Assembly: GCF_900156375.1 (NCBI RefSeq)
Contig: NZ_FTNK01000019.1
Coordinates: 34,017 to 98,016 of the forward strand
DNA: 64,000 nt
Origin: Paenibacillus macquariensis
GTDB lineage: Bacteria; Bacillota; Bacilli; Paenibacillales; Paenibacillaceae
Direction of reading: 5' to 3'
The stretch's first letter is position 1. Each line of letters starts with the position of its first letter. The translations under genes and the position numbers were made by a program. Under the pieces are notes generated by a model that saw only the letters and a list, made by a program, of their open reading frames with translations, ran no database searches and was not told the origin of the DNA. This document shows, piece after piece, positions 49,467 through 58,439 of this stretch.

Positions 49467-50438
49467 ATGTATGATGTTGTCATTATCGGTGGAGGACCCT
49501 GTGGCTTAAGCACTGGACTTGCACTTCAAGAAAAGGGGATTCGTTATATCATTATTGAAAAAGAAGCGATTGTGAATTCAATTGTCAATTGTCCGTTAGA
49601 TATGCGCTTCTATAGTACTTCAGACCGTCTAGAAATCGGTAATATCCCCTTCTTATCTCAAGAAGCACGACCGACACGTTCTGAACTATTAAAGTATTAT
49701 CGCCTTGTTACCGAACGACAATCCATTAATATCAAATGTTATCATAAAGTTAATCGTATTTCGAAAGAAACGGACTCCTTTACCGTACATGCCGAAGACC
49801 GAATAGGATCAGAGATTGTCTATCAAGCCCGGATGATCATTATGGCTACTGGGATATTTGATCACCCGAAAAGGATCGGCGTTGCAGGGGAATCCATGTC
49901 CAAAGTGATGCATTATTACAAAGAAGGACATTCCTATCATGGACAAGAAGTAGCCGTAGTAGGAGGTAAGAATTCTGCTATCGAAGCAGCGATCGACCTT
50001 TACCGTAACGGGGCTCACGTTTCTCTTATCCATCGGGGAGATAATCCTTACGAAGGAATCAAACCATCTTTACTTCTAGATATCCGTAATTTCATCCAAA
50101 AAGAAAAAATTAAATTTTATCCCAATTCTAGTGTTAAAGAGATCCATGATAGATCCATTAGTATACATACACCTGAAGGATTAGTCTCCATTCCCAATGA
50201 CTATCTCTTTTCCCTGATTGGATATCAACCAAATACAACGATGCTTCAAAGTATTGGGATCGAAGTAGATCCTTCAACATTAGTGCCTACCTTTAATCCA
50301 AGTACTTATGAAACAAACGTTGATAACGTCTTTCTTGCAGGTGTCGTAACAGGGGGTACTACTAATCGTGTTTATATTGAGGATGGAAGATTCCACGGAT
50401 TGAAAATCACAGAAGAAATCGAACGACGCCTAGTATAG
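49467..50438 (+). CDS. ypdA: Putative bacillithiol-disulfide reductase YpdA (Bdr)
   Basis: This 323-residue FAD/NADPH oxidoreductase has VVIIGGGPCGLSTGLAL with the conserved Cys12 of YpdA, an NADPH motif VAVVGGKNSAIEAAIDL, and the C-terminal VFLAGVVTGGTTNRVYIEDG. It lacks the CxxC pair of thioredoxin reductases. YpdA reduces oxidised bacillithiol, so the organism presumably makes bacillithiol, as Bacillales do. GGGAGTG precedes the ATG. The SGNH hydrolase gene follows after 33 bases. Confidence 0.94.
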   Translation: MYDVVIIGGGPCGLSTGLALQEKGIRYIIIEKEAIVNSIVNCPLDMRFYSTSDRLEIGNIPFLSQEARPTRSELLKYYRLVTERQSINIKCYHKVNRISKETDSFTVHAEDRIGSEIVYQARMIIMATGIFDHPKRIGVAGESMSKVMHYYKEGHSYHGQEVAVVGGKNSAIEAAIDLYRNGAHVSLIHRGDNPYEGIKPSLLLDIRNFIQKEKIKFYPNSSVKEIHDRSISIHTPEGLVSIPNDYLFSLIGYQPNTTMLQSIGIEVDPSTLVPTFNPSTYETNVDNVFLAGVVTGGTTNRVYIEDGRFHGLKITEEIERRLV

Positions 50439-50471
50439 AATGAGTGTAGATTCAAAAAAGGGGTGTCTGAT

Positions 50472-51053
50472 ATGTGGAAGCATTTTGTAGCACTAGGAGA
50501 TAGTTTCACAGAAGGGATTGGCGATACAGTTGAGGGTGCAGAGTTAAAAAGTTGGGTCGATCGCTTCGCTCACCTGCATACGCCAGAGTTACAATATACC
50601 AACCTAGCTAAACGAGGATTGGTAACCCACGAGGTTCGCTTGAAGCAATTAGAACAAGCTTTAGCATTGCAGCCCGACTTGGTCAGTCTAATCGCAGGCG
50701 CTAACGATATATTAAAAGGCCGTTGGAATCGCGATGAATACAAGACCGATATGGAACTTATGATCAATCGTTTACATAAGTCAGGTGCCGACATTATCAT
50801 AGCTAATCTTCCGGACTTTACAGTTCGATTGCCTTTGCCTGTTGAACAACAACACGTAGTAAAGGCACAATTAATAGAAGCAAATGAAATCATACAATCA
50901 CTTAGTAACGAATACAAGTTATATCATATTGATTGTTGGAATCACCCTATGGCTAAAGACAATACCTTATGGTCTAAGGATTTGATTCACCCCAATTCAA
51001 GAGGATACCGGGTAATTGCTGAGACGATCTTTAATCATGTATCTGTAACATGA
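50472..51053 (+). CDS. SGNH/GDSL-family hydrolase
   Basis: This 193-residue cytosolic hydrolase has block I GDSFTEG with nucleophile Ser11, a Gly in LAKRGLVTHEV, the block III Asn in GANDIL, and block V DLIHPNSRGYRVIAE with the Asp and His. The substrate class is esters or acetylated carbohydrates, but not determinable here. I start at the ATG at 50472, eight bases after AAGGGG; the GTG at 50463 lies within the site. It is probably cotranscribed with ypdA. Confidence 0.92.
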   Translation: MWKHFVALGDSFTEGIGDTVEGAELKSWVDRFAHLHTPELQYTNLAKRGLVTHEVRLKQLEQALALQPDLVSLIAGANDILKGRWNRDEYKTDMELMINRLHKSGADIIIANLPDFTVRLPLPVEQQHVVKAQLIEANEIIQSLSNEYKLYHIDCWNHPMAKDNTLWSKDLIHPNSRGYRVIAETIFNHVSVT

Positions 51054-51060
51054 TGAACAA

Positions 51061-51106
51061 AAAAAAGGACTAGCCCGTTATATGAATAACAGGTTTGTCC
51101 TTTTTT
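51061..51106. terminator. Terminator between convergent SGNH and NlpC/P60 genes
   Basis: AAAAAAGGAC and GTCCTTTTTT bound a hairpin with GTTAT/ATAAC inside; flanking A and T runs suit both strands. Confidence 0.88.
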
Positions 51107-51115
51107 CGATATGTA

Positions 51116-51586
51116 TTATTCAATCATTTTAAGATAACTTTTCTCATCTACCACTCGTCGAGCGGTAACATAACGATCTTTATAGTAAGATTCCGACAAC
51201 TTACTTATTCTTACTCCCTTACTGCTGGAGGAATGCGCGAATTGATCGTCACCTAGATAGATTCCTGCATGGGAGATTTTATTACTAATGGTATTAAAAA
51301 ATACCAAATCACCTAATTGCAGATCCTCTTTAGCAACTGCTATTCCCTCTTTGGCTTGAGTCTCTGATGTCCGTGGGAGATTATCAACGTTAAACTTACC
51401 CATGATGTACAAGATGAATCCGGAACAATCAAATCCTGAAGCTGTGGTTCCACCCCATAAGTACGGCGTTCCCACTACCTGATTCACTTCACTTTCAATT
51501 CTAGCCTCACTTGCTGCAAAAGTACTGGGTGCGGCGGTTGTGAATAATACTGCAGCTCCTAGTAGCGATATGATGAATTTCTTCAG
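51116..51586 (-). CDS. Secreted NlpC/P60 peptidoglycan hydrolase, non-AUG start
   Basis: This 156-residue protein has a signal peptide (KKFIISLLGAAVLFTTAAPS...FAAS) and one NlpC/P60 domain: catalytic Cys54 in SGFDCSGFILY, His in ISHAGIYLG, and a third polar residue in FAHSSSSKG. Such enzymes cut gamma-D-Glu-diaminopimelate bonds in peptidoglycan. No ATG, GTG or TTG lies in front of the signal peptide: the frame there reads ATT-CTG-AAG-AAA, with AAAGGAAG eight bases before the CTG. I therefore place a CTG (or ATT) start at 51586; the first GTG, at 51487, would delete the signal peptide. A c-di-AMP riboswitch sits directly upstream. Confidence 0.85.
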   Translation of the reverse strand: MKKFIISLLGAAVLFTTAAPSTFAASEARIESEVNQVVGTPYLWGGTTASGFDCSGFILYIMGKFNVDNLPRTSETQAKEGIAVAKEDLQLGDLVFFNTISNKISHAGIYLGDDQFAHSSSSKGVRISKLSESYYKDRYVTARRVVDEKSYLKMIE

Positions 51587-51602
51587 AATGTCGTCTTCCT
51601 TT

Positions 51603-51712
51603 CGATGCCTACGGAGTTAGCTGAGGATTCGGTAAAAGGTTCCCTATATTCTCTTGCTTTCAAGAATAATTCACCCGGAATGGTTCCCCCGTTTTCAAAA
51701 TAAAAAGAAATT
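51603..51712 (-). promoter_or_regulatory. Cyclic di-AMP riboswitch (ydaO/yuaA leader)
   Basis: The minus-strand leader contains the conserved blocks of the ydaO motif in order: ACGGGGGAACC, CCGGGTGAAT, a variable hairpin (TTCTTG...CAAGAGAA), TAGGGAACC, TTACCGAATCC, CAGCTAAC and CCGTAGGCAT. It ends 16 bases before the start region of an NlpC/P60 gene, one of the commonest targets of this class. Known for the class: c-di-AMP binding turns off wall-hydrolase and K+ transport genes. Confidence 0.93.
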
Positions 51713-51800
51713 CGGCAATTAGTTAATATTTTGTAACTATTTATACTCTATTATATTTAGAATCACCTTGTCAATCTCTTTTGTTATATTGTAAAAGAAA

Positions 51801-51834
51801 AACCGAGCCATTTCAGAATTGAAATGGCTCGGTT
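51801..51834 (-). terminator. Terminator of deoD
   Basis: AACCGAGCCATTTCA and TGAAATGGCTCGGTT form a perfect 15-bp stem, followed on the minus strand by a T-rich tract. Confidence 0.92.
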
Positions 51835-51864
51835 CGATAAACCCTGTAAGAATATGATCAGAAT

Positions 51865-52587
51865 TTACTTAGCAATAGAAATAGCTGCTTCTAAAGCCAC
51901 TTCCATCATGCTGTTGAAAGAATTTTGTCTTTCTTCAGCTGTTGTTACAGCATGTGTTACTAATGAATCTGAGATCGTAAGAATACAAGCTGCTTGTTTA
52001 CCTAATACTTTCGCATTATGGAACAAAGCATAACTTTCCATCTCTACACAAACACAATCATGTTCATTGTAAAAGTCATTGTGACCAGGCACATTGTCTT
52101 CATGATAGAATACATCACTTGAATGAATTCTTGCCGTCATGAGTGGTTTGTTGATACTCTTAGCAGCTGCTTCAATTGCCTCATTTAAAGACTGACTTGG
52201 TAGTTGTACATTTCCTTCTACGCCGCTTTGTACGTAAGCATATGTAGATTCACTCCATGCACTATCTGCAAGTACCAAATCAAATAAATTCAATTTATCT
52301 GTATAAGCTCCTGCACTACCGATACGAATGATATTCTCTACACCGTAACTGTTGTATAATTCGTAAGAATAAATACCGATACTTGGCATTCCCATGCCAG
52401 AACCCATCACTGACACTTCTACACCTTTATAAGTCCCTGTATATCCAAACATATTTCGTACCGTGTTGAATTGCGTTGGATTCTCTAAATAGGTTTCTGC
52501 GATGTATTTTGCTCGTAAAGGATCTCCTGGCATTAATACGGTTTTAGCGATTTCTCCATTTAGTGCTGTATTGTGTGGTGTTGACAT
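51865..52587 (-). CDS. deoD: Purine nucleoside phosphorylase
   Basis: This 240-residue hexameric-type phosphorylase cleaves purine (deoxy)nucleosides with phosphate. It shows VLMPGDPLRAKYIAE, the phosphate-binding Arg in NVRNMFGYTG, GSGMGMPSIGIYSYEL, IRIGSAGAY, and the ribose-binding CVEMESYALF, with the base-site Asp in ILTISDSLVTH. Two ATGs are adjacent; the second (52587) is eight bases from AGGAGG and preferred. It is monocistronic. Confidence 0.96.
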   Translation of the reverse strand: MSTPHNTALNGEIAKTVLMPGDPLRAKYIAETYLENPTQFNTVRNMFGYTGTYKGVEVSVMGSGMGMPSIGIYSYELYNSYGVENIIRIGSAGAYTDKLNLFDLVLADSAWSESTYAYVQSGVEGNVQLPSQSLNEAIEAAAKSINKPLMTARIHSSDVFYHEDNVPGHNDFYNEHDCVCVEMESYALFHNAKVLGKQAACILTISDSLVTHAVTTAEERQNSFNSMMEVALEAAISIAK

Positions 52588-52717
52588 CATTTATACCTCC
52601 TATGGTTGTTACTAGAATATTATATTACTATACCGCCCCTGAATTCAAATATACATTCAATATTTTATTTTAGATCGCTTGCAGAACATTTATAGTATGT
52701 ATAGCAACGTGAAAAAA

Positions 52718-52755
52718 CCGACAGAAAATCAGATAAGATCCTGATCTCCTGTCAG
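52718..52755 (-). terminator. Terminator of the DHA2 efflux gene
   Basis: CTGACAG-ATCAG pairs with CTGAT-CTGTCGG; T6 follows on the minus strand. Confidence 0.82.
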
Positions 52756-52829
52756 CATTACATCGAACGTATGTGTTTCAATCGAACATTATGAGGCAAA
52801 CATGACTCTTACATTCCTCTATGGATTTG

Positions 52830-54359
52830 TTAATGTGCAGCCGTATATTCTTCAAGTTCGCTTGCTGGATCGAACTTTTCTTTGCTCATAAAGAATGCTG
52901 CCACAAGTGCGATAACAGAAGGGATAATAGCCCAAGCAAACGTATGAACGATGGACGAAGATAGTGCCTCTGTAATCGAATCAAGTACCTGAGTAGGAAT
53001 ATTTGCCCGAGTCTCTGGGGTCAAGATTGCACTCGGATCACTTAAATCGACACCTTGCGGTGCTTCTCCTCCACTGGCGAACATAGAAGCTAATTTATTC
53101 GTAAACACATGACTTTGAATAATACCGAATACCGTAATCCCAAGCGTCATTCCAAGCTCCCGCGTGAAACTAAGTGTCGAGCTTGCAGATCCCCGCTGTC
53201 TTGCTGTGAACCCATGAATCGCTGCATTACTTAATACAGAGAACGATGCTCCTATTCCAAGACCAACGAGAAACATTAAGATTGTGACCACGAAGCGCGA
53301 TGTATCTGTCGTAAGCGTCGTGAGTAGAACAACACCGATAGCAAGTAGCGATAACGTCGATATCATAATCGAGCGATAACTAAACTTAGACAGCAAGATC
53401 CCTCCGGCTGCAGCAGTGATCACAGATCCCACCATCATTGGAAGTAATACAAGCCCTGAATTCGTTGCCGATCCACCTAATACACCTTGAATGTAGATTG
53501 GAATATAAACAGAGGCAGTGATAAACGCTGCACCGCTAAATATAGCCATGATATTACTTGTGGAATAGAGGCGATTTCTGAACATCCCGAAGGTGATGAT
53601 TGGTTCTTCTGCCCGACGCTCGATAAATACAAAACTAACAATAAGCACAACGAAAGCTACGAACAGACCCATAATCATCATGGAGTCCCAAGCATATTTC
53701 TTACCACCAAGCTCAAGCGCGAACATTAGACAAAGAATGGAAGCTACAAGTGTGAAAGCACCCATGTAATCGATTTTTTGCTTGGAATGCTCGACAGACT
53801 CTTTGTAAAAAATAGCAATCATTACGAATGCAATAATACCGATAGGCAAATTGATGTAGAAAATCCAAGACCAATGAAGATAGTCCGCGATATACGCGCC
53901 AATCAGAGGCCCAAAGATACTGGAAATACCATAGGCAGCACCGAACAATCCACCTATCTTACCTCGTTTGTCCGGAGCAACCACATCGAACATGATCGTG
54001 AATGCGATCGGCACGAGAGCTCCTCCGCCAATTCCCTGTATTGCACGATAAATACTTAACTGCACGATAGATTCCGCCGTACCGCATAAGGCAGAACCGA
54101 TCATAAATGTAATAAGACCGAAGATAAAGAAACGTTTGCGACCATACATATCCGATAATTTACCGAAAATCGGCATACCGGCCATCTCTGCAATCATATA
54201 TGCAGAGGTCACCCACATTAATTTGTCTAAGCCCCCTAAGTCCCCAAGGATGGTTCCCATAGCTGTTGCTAATATGGTGTTATCCATCGAGGCCATAAGC
54301 GTGGCTAGTAATAGCGCCCCAATGATGACGCCTACTTTATTTTTCTTTTCCATCTTCAA
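52830..54359 (-). CDS. DHA2-family (EmrB/QacA type) multidrug MFS exporter
   Basis: This 509-residue protein has 14 predicted helices, motif D1 ALLLATLMASMDNTILATA in helix 1, motif A GKLSDMYGRKRFF between helices 2 and 3, and motif C GGGALVPIAF/GLFGAAYGISSIFGPLIGA in helix 5. These mark drug/proton antiporters of the QacA group. The TTG start at 54359 is six bases after GGAGG and is preferred over the ATG six bases downstream. It is divergent from a MarR-family gene across a 186-base region with an inverted repeat. Confidence 0.93.
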   Translation of the reverse strand: MKMEKKNKVGVIIGALLLATLMASMDNTILATAMGTILGDLGGLDKLMWVTSAYMIAEMAGMPIFGKLSDMYGRKRFFIFGLITFMIGSALCGTAESIVQLSIYRAIQGIGGGALVPIAFTIMFDVVAPDKRGKIGGLFGAAYGISSIFGPLIGAYIADYLHWSWIFYINLPIGIIAFVMIAIFYKESVEHSKQKIDYMGAFTLVASILCLMFALELGGKKYAWDSMMIMGLFVAFVVLIVSFVFIERRAEEPIITFGMFRNRLYSTSNIMAIFSGAAFITASVYIPIYIQGVLGGSATNSGLVLLPMMVGSVITAAAGGILLSKFSYRSIMISTLSLLAIGVVLLTTLTTDTSRFVVTILMFLVGLGIGASFSVLSNAAIHGFTARQRGSASSTLSFTRELGMTLGITVFGIIQSHVFTNKLASMFASGGEAPQGVDLSDPSAILTPETRANIPTQVLDSITEALSSSIVHTFAWAIIPSVIALVAAFFMSKEKFDPASELEEYTAAH

Positions 54360-54496
54360 TTATTCCCTCCACTTGTTCCTCAGCTTCTACCACAACAAGA
54401 CCAACCAAAATGTATACTCTATTGCTTTGCAAATAAGTCATGATTCCGATACAATAAATTTAATTAATCGTACGCAAATCAAGTGTCTTGTATATA

Positions 54497-54521
54497 AAGT
54501 ATCTTGATTGTCGAGATACTT
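54497..54521. promoter_or_regulatory. MarR-type operator between efflux and MarR genes
   Basis: AAGTATCT...AGATACTT is a perfect 8-bp inverted repeat (11 bp with one mismatch), and a further half-site AAGTGTCTTG lies at 54481. Its position before both divergent genes fits MarR repression. Confidence 0.65.
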
Positions 54522-54545
54522 ATATTTTAAAAGGAGTGTTTTCTT

Positions 54546-55028
54546 TTGTCAAGCAATCAACAAGATCAACCAACCGATTTGCAGGAAAATTTCACCTTGG
54601 GCATGCGAGGCCTGGGAACCAGAACCGTCGTATACCAGCAAAATGTAGCTGCCTCTCTTGGGTTATACAATAATGATTATTTATCGGTAGATATCCTGCA
54701 CGAAAAGGGTCCCATCACAGCCGGAGAGCTATCCAAACTAACCGGTCTTGCTACAGGAAGTGTTACTGCTTTAATAGATCGTCTCGAAAAAAATGGTTTT
54801 GTTCGCAGGGAAAATGACCCAAATGACCGTCGTAAAGTCATTATTGTCCCTTTATATGAAAATAAAGAAGAAGTCAGCAATACGTACCACCCTCTTCACT
54901 CTGCGATGCTTAAACTAGCTTCATCCTATACGGTTGAAGAACTTGAGCTCATTACACAGTTTTTAGGCAAAGCAAGCACCGTCCTAGAAGAACAGATTGA
55001 GCATCTCAGCACTAAGACACGAAAGTAA
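54546..55028 (+). CDS. MarR-family regulator
   Basis: This 160-residue winged-helix protein has the MarR pattern: ITAGELSKLTGLATGSVTALIDRLEKNGFVRR as the DNA-binding core, followed by the DRR wing (ENDPNDRRKVIIVPL). The C-terminal dimer helices are ordinary. The TTG start at 54546 follows AAGGAG by nine bases. Divergent arrangement with a DHA2 exporter suggests that it represses the exporter and is released by its drug substrates. Confidence 0.92.
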   Translation: MSSNQQDQPTDLQENFTLGMRGLGTRTVVYQQNVAASLGLYNNDYLSVDILHEKGPITAGELSKLTGLATGSVTALIDRLEKNGFVRRENDPNDRRKVIIVPLYENKEEVSNTYHPLHSAMLKLASSYTVEELELITQFLGKASTVLEEQIEHLSTKTRK

Positions 55029-55031
55029 ATC

Positions 55032-55082
55032 AAAAAGGACGTTATTCCGGTTAGTTGAAGACTTCGGAGTATCGTCCTTTTT
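55032..55082 (+). terminator. Terminator of the MarR gene
   Basis: AAAAAGGACG and CGTCCTTTTT form the outer stem, with TCCG/CGGA inside, immediately after the stop codon. Confidence 0.88.
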
Positions 55083-55279
55083 CATCTCCATATCAATAAA
55101 ATATAGGTATCAAGTATCATCACTACCCTTGTCGAATATTGCCTCTATACTCCGATACTTATTTATTGTATAATCTCCCATGTTAAATATTAGTATATTT
55201 GTCCCGTACACTAACATAAACCAATGAATATAAATGATATTTCTCGAAAATTTGTTTTCCACTATAAAGGGAGTGACTC

Positions 55280-56191
55280 ATGTTATTAACGAAGTTGTCT
55301 ACGCAAGTTCTTGATGAAAGTGCGGTCATGGTTGCATTAGAGCAATCACTGGCTATGATTGAGTTTAATACACAAGGAGACGTGTTGTGGGCGAATGAGA
55401 ATTTTGCTCAGGCGATGGGCTATCAAATGTCCGAGTTGCCAGGAATACACCATCAGCAATTTTGTACGCCAGACTTTGTTAATAGTTCGGAATATAAGAC
55501 ACTGTGGGATAACTTAAGAAAAGGTAAGAAATTTCAGGAGAAAATCGTTCGTGTGACAAAGGATGGCCGTACTCTTTGGCTTGAGGCCACGTATATGCCA
55601 ATATACAATGAAACTGAACAGGTAGTGGCCGTTCTTAAAGTAGCGACAAACATAACAGCACGAGAAGTTGCCACAACCCAATTAACTACTGAATTAAAAG
55701 AGTTGGCAGAGGATTTACTCAAGCGTACAGAAGAAGGTATTAAACGTAATCAACAAGTGGCTATGGCCATTGAGCGTATGATGAACGACAATGAGATCAA
55801 CTTGAACCATCTTCACAACTTGGAACAGCAAAGTATAGCCATTCAACGCATTGTCAAAACGATTCGGGATTTCGCCTCGCAAGCGAACCTACTCGCATTG
55901 AACGCGGCTATTGAGGCGGCACACGCTGGGGAGCATGGACGTGGCTTTAATGTTGTAGCCACTGAAGTCCGTAAACTTGCGAAACACGTTCAGGAATCGG
56001 CACAAGAGATTCATTCCACTGTTGAGGAAATTTCTGAACATGTTGGTAGAGTCAGCGGCGGAACAAAAACCTCCCAACAGACAATTATCGATAGTCAACA
56101 TCAAATACAACAAGCAGTCAGTGAATTCGCGGGTATAAGTGAAGCCGCTGGCAAGCTAGATGCTCAGGCTAAGACTCTGAGCCAAATGTAG
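55280..56191 (+). CDS. Soluble PAS-domain chemotaxis transducer
   Basis: This 303-residue protein has an N-terminal PAS domain (about 18-130; LAMIEFNTQGDVLWANENFAQ, FQEKIVRVTKDGRTLWLEATY, TNITAREVA) and a short MCP signalling domain (about 140-300) with the conserved hairpin ASQANLLALNAAIEAAHAGE. There is no membrane helix and no HAMP domain, so it is cytosolic and probably senses redox, oxygen or a small ligand through PAS. The signalling domain is much shorter than in the receptor at 20376. AAAGGGAGTG precedes the ATG. Confidence 0.92.
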   Translation: MLLTKLSTQVLDESAVMVALEQSLAMIEFNTQGDVLWANENFAQAMGYQMSELPGIHHQQFCTPDFVNSSEYKTLWDNLRKGKKFQEKIVRVTKDGRTLWLEATYMPIYNETEQVVAVLKVATNITAREVATTQLTTELKELAEDLLKRTEEGIKRNQQVAMAIERMMNDNEINLNHLHNLEQQSIAIQRIVKTIRDFASQANLLALNAAIEAAHAGEHGRGFNVVATEVRKLAKHVQESAQEIHSTVEEISEHVGRVSGGTKTSQQTIIDSQHQIQQAVSEFAGISEAAGKLDAQAKTLSQM

Positions 56192-56220
56192 TAACATATG
56201 CCTACGGGAGCAGCTTCCTT

Positions 56221-56248
56221 AACCGCCTTATATATTGGCGGTTTTTTT
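56221..56248 (+). terminator. Terminator of the PAS transducer gene
   Basis: AACCGCC and GGCGGTT form a 7-bp stem followed by T7. Confidence 0.88.
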
Positions 56249-56395
56249 CTATTCATTCACCTGCTATGCCAATTCGAGAAATATATCTCCTTCTTGAACC
56301 ACTAGAAATATCACTTACATAAACTTAAATATTATTAAAATTACTTGTAAGTACTTAAATATATGATTATAATTACTTACATGGAGGTGTATATT

Positions 56396-57181
56396 ATGTA
56401 TCAAGAGGAACGATTGTTAAAAATACTCGAATACTTGAAAAAACATCAATCGATGAGTGTTATAGATATTTGTACGCAATTTGAAGTATCAAGGGATACT
56501 GCCAGACGGGATATTGTCAGATTGGTACAAGAAGGCGTTGTTATTAGAACTCATGGAGGTCTATCGTTACCTGAGTTACAGAAAGAAATGTTATCTTATC
56601 AGGATCGATTGATTGATGAATCCGAGAGCAAGAAAAGAATAGGGAAATTTGGGGCACAACTTATCCAAGACCATGAGACTGTCATTTTAGACGTATCAAC
56701 CACAGTTCAATTTGTCGCAGAACAAATTACCGCTAACAATATTACGGTTGTCACGCACTCCATTGACAACGTAGGTATTTTATCAAATCGAGATGATCTT
56801 CAAATATACATTCTCGGTGGTTACTTGAATGTAAAGCACCGTTTCTTATATGGTTCTTCCATTATCGATAAACTTAGTGAGATTCGTGCTGATAAAGCCT
56901 TTATTGGAGCATCGGCGATCCGTTCTGATGGGCTCTACTATCCATATGAAGAAGATGCCCGGGTCAAGAAAGAAATGGCCCGAAGATCTGATCAGGTTAT
57001 CGTAGTGGCCGATCACACCAAATTTACTGGTAAATCTATTCATCGATTAGACTTTGATTTCGTTGACGTTGTAATTACAAATCGGGAACTCCCGGTTGAA
57101 ATAAGAGAAGTTCTGGATCAGAAGAACATCACTGTTATTGAGTGTCAGGAAGAACATCAAGAGGTTCGAGAGCAAAATTGA
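56396..57181 (+). CDS. DeoR-family regulator upstream of nagA
   Basis: This 261-residue regulator has the DeoR helix-turn-helix (RLLKILEYLKKHQSMSVIDI, EVSRDTARRDIVRLVQEGVV, RTHGGLSLP) and the DeoR ligand-sensor domain (ILDVSTTVQFVAEQI, IYILGGYLNVKHRFLYG, KAFIGASAIRSDGLYYP, VADHTKF). It therefore senses a phosphosugar, probably GlcNAc-6-P or GlcN-6-P given the next gene. The ATG at 56396 follows GGAGGTG. AT-rich repeats with ACTTAAATAT and TTACTTGTAAGTA lie just upstream. The nagA start is 26 bases after its stop. Confidence 0.9.
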   Translation: MYQEERLLKILEYLKKHQSMSVIDICTQFEVSRDTARRDIVRLVQEGVVIRTHGGLSLPELQKEMLSYQDRLIDESESKKRIGKFGAQLIQDHETVILDVSTTVQFVAEQITANNITVVTHSIDNVGILSNRDDLQIYILGGYLNVKHRFLYGSSIIDKLSEIRADKAFIGASAIRSDGLYYPYEEDARVKKEMARRSDQVIVVADHTKFTGKSIHRLDFDFVDVVITNRELPVEIREVLDQKNITVIECQEEHQEVREQN

Positions 57182-57207
57182 TACCCATAGAAAAGAGGAG
57201 GATTTTT

Positions 57208-58350
57208 ATGAATTATATCTTACATGATGTACAAATGGTACTTCGAAACAGTATTATTCCATCAGCCAATGTGTGGATTTCTGAAGGGAAAATTATGAGG
57301 ATAGATACAGGTGATCTTCCTATTCTAGAGGGAGAACATGAACTGATTGATGGTAGAGGGCATTTGTTAGTACCAGGCATGATAGATGTTCATATCCACG
57401 GTGCCAATGGTTTTAACATGATGGACGGTAAGGAAGAGAGTATTCAAGAAGTCTCACGTGTATGTGCTTCAACGGGGTGCACTTCATTTCTGGCTACCTC
57501 AGTTAGTTCCACGATAGAGGACCTTCTAGAAATGATTCGTAGTGTTAAGCTTGTAAAAGGACATGAAGCAGGAGCAAAGATTGCAGGAATTCACTTAGAG
57601 GGCCCTTATCTGAACCCGAAGCGAAAAGGAATGCAGAATGAAAAGTATTTACGGCATCCTGACTTAGAAGAAATGAAGATGATTTTTGAGGAAGCAGGTT
57701 CCCTCATTAAGATGGTTACTATAGCACCTGAATTACCGGGAGGCATGGAGTTGATTTCCTTTTTGAAAGAACAAGGAGTCATTATTGCCATTGCTCACTC
57801 TGATGCCACATATGAAGAAGCCAAACAAGCCTTTTCAGCAGGTGCTAGTCATGTTACCCATTGTTTTAATGGCATGCGTCCGATTCATCATCGAGATCCC
57901 GGGCTTATCGTGGCAGCTTTCGAAGAGAAACATGTGAGTCTTCAAGCTATTGTGGATAATGTCCATCTACATCCTGCTATCATTCGATTGATGCATAGCT
58001 TGAAAGGACCAGAAGGAATGGTCTTAATCACAGACGCTTTACAAGCCATGGGTATGGGTGATGGGAATTATATATTTGGAGGCCATCATGTTACGGTAGA
58101 GAGTGGCATTGCGAGGCTAGAGGATGGAACATTAGCCTCCAGTACAGTTACCATGAATGAAGCCTTACGTTATACTATCGAAACCGGAATTTCTTTGATC
58201 GATGCCGTACAAATGGCTTCAACTACCCCAGCCACAATTCTTGGGCTTCAACAAAAGGGCGAAATTTCATCAGGTTTCGATGCCGACCTTGTCCTCTTGG
58301 ATGAAGAATTTCAAGTTCTATGGACGATGGTGGGCGGTCAGATTCTATGA
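57208..58350 (+). CDS. nagA: N-acetylglucosamine-6-phosphate deacetylase
   Basis: This 380-residue amidohydrolase has PGMIDVHIHGANGFNMMDG with the HxH pair, IHLEGPYLNPKRKG with the metal-binding Glu, IAHSDATYEEA, VTHCFNGMRPIHHRDPG, and the catalytic Asp in LITDALQAMGMGDG. It converts GlcNAc-6-P to GlcN-6-P plus acetate. GAGGAGG precedes the ATG. No nagB or PTS gene is adjacent; the operon is just the DeoR regulator and nagA, ended by a hairpin at 58407. Confidence 0.95.
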   Translation: MNYILHDVQMVLRNSIIPSANVWISEGKIMRIDTGDLPILEGEHELIDGRGHLLVPGMIDVHIHGANGFNMMDGKEESIQEVSRVCASTGCTSFLATSVSSTIEDLLEMIRSVKLVKGHEAGAKIAGIHLEGPYLNPKRKGMQNEKYLRHPDLEEMKMIFEEAGSLIKMVTIAPELPGGMELISFLKEQGVIIAIAHSDATYEEAKQAFSAGASHVTHCFNGMRPIHHRDPGLIVAAFEEKHVSLQAIVDNVHLHPAIIRLMHSLKGPEGMVLITDALQAMGMGDGNYIFGGHHVTVESGIARLEDGTLASSTVTMNEALRYTIETGISLIDAVQMASTTPATILGLQQKGEISSGFDADLVLLDEEFQVLWTMVGGQIL

Positions 58351-58406
58351 GTGAGGAGTATATTCTTGGCATTATATAATGATAAGAATATGTCCCTATG
58401 AAATAC

Positions 58407-58433
58407 AAATAACCGCGATGTACGCGGTTATTT
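58407..58433. terminator. Terminator between convergent nagA and DJ-1 genes
   Basis: AAATAACCGCG and CGCGGTTATTT form a perfect 11-bp stem with a 5-base loop. Confidence 0.9.
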
Positions 58434-58439
58434 TCTTAC

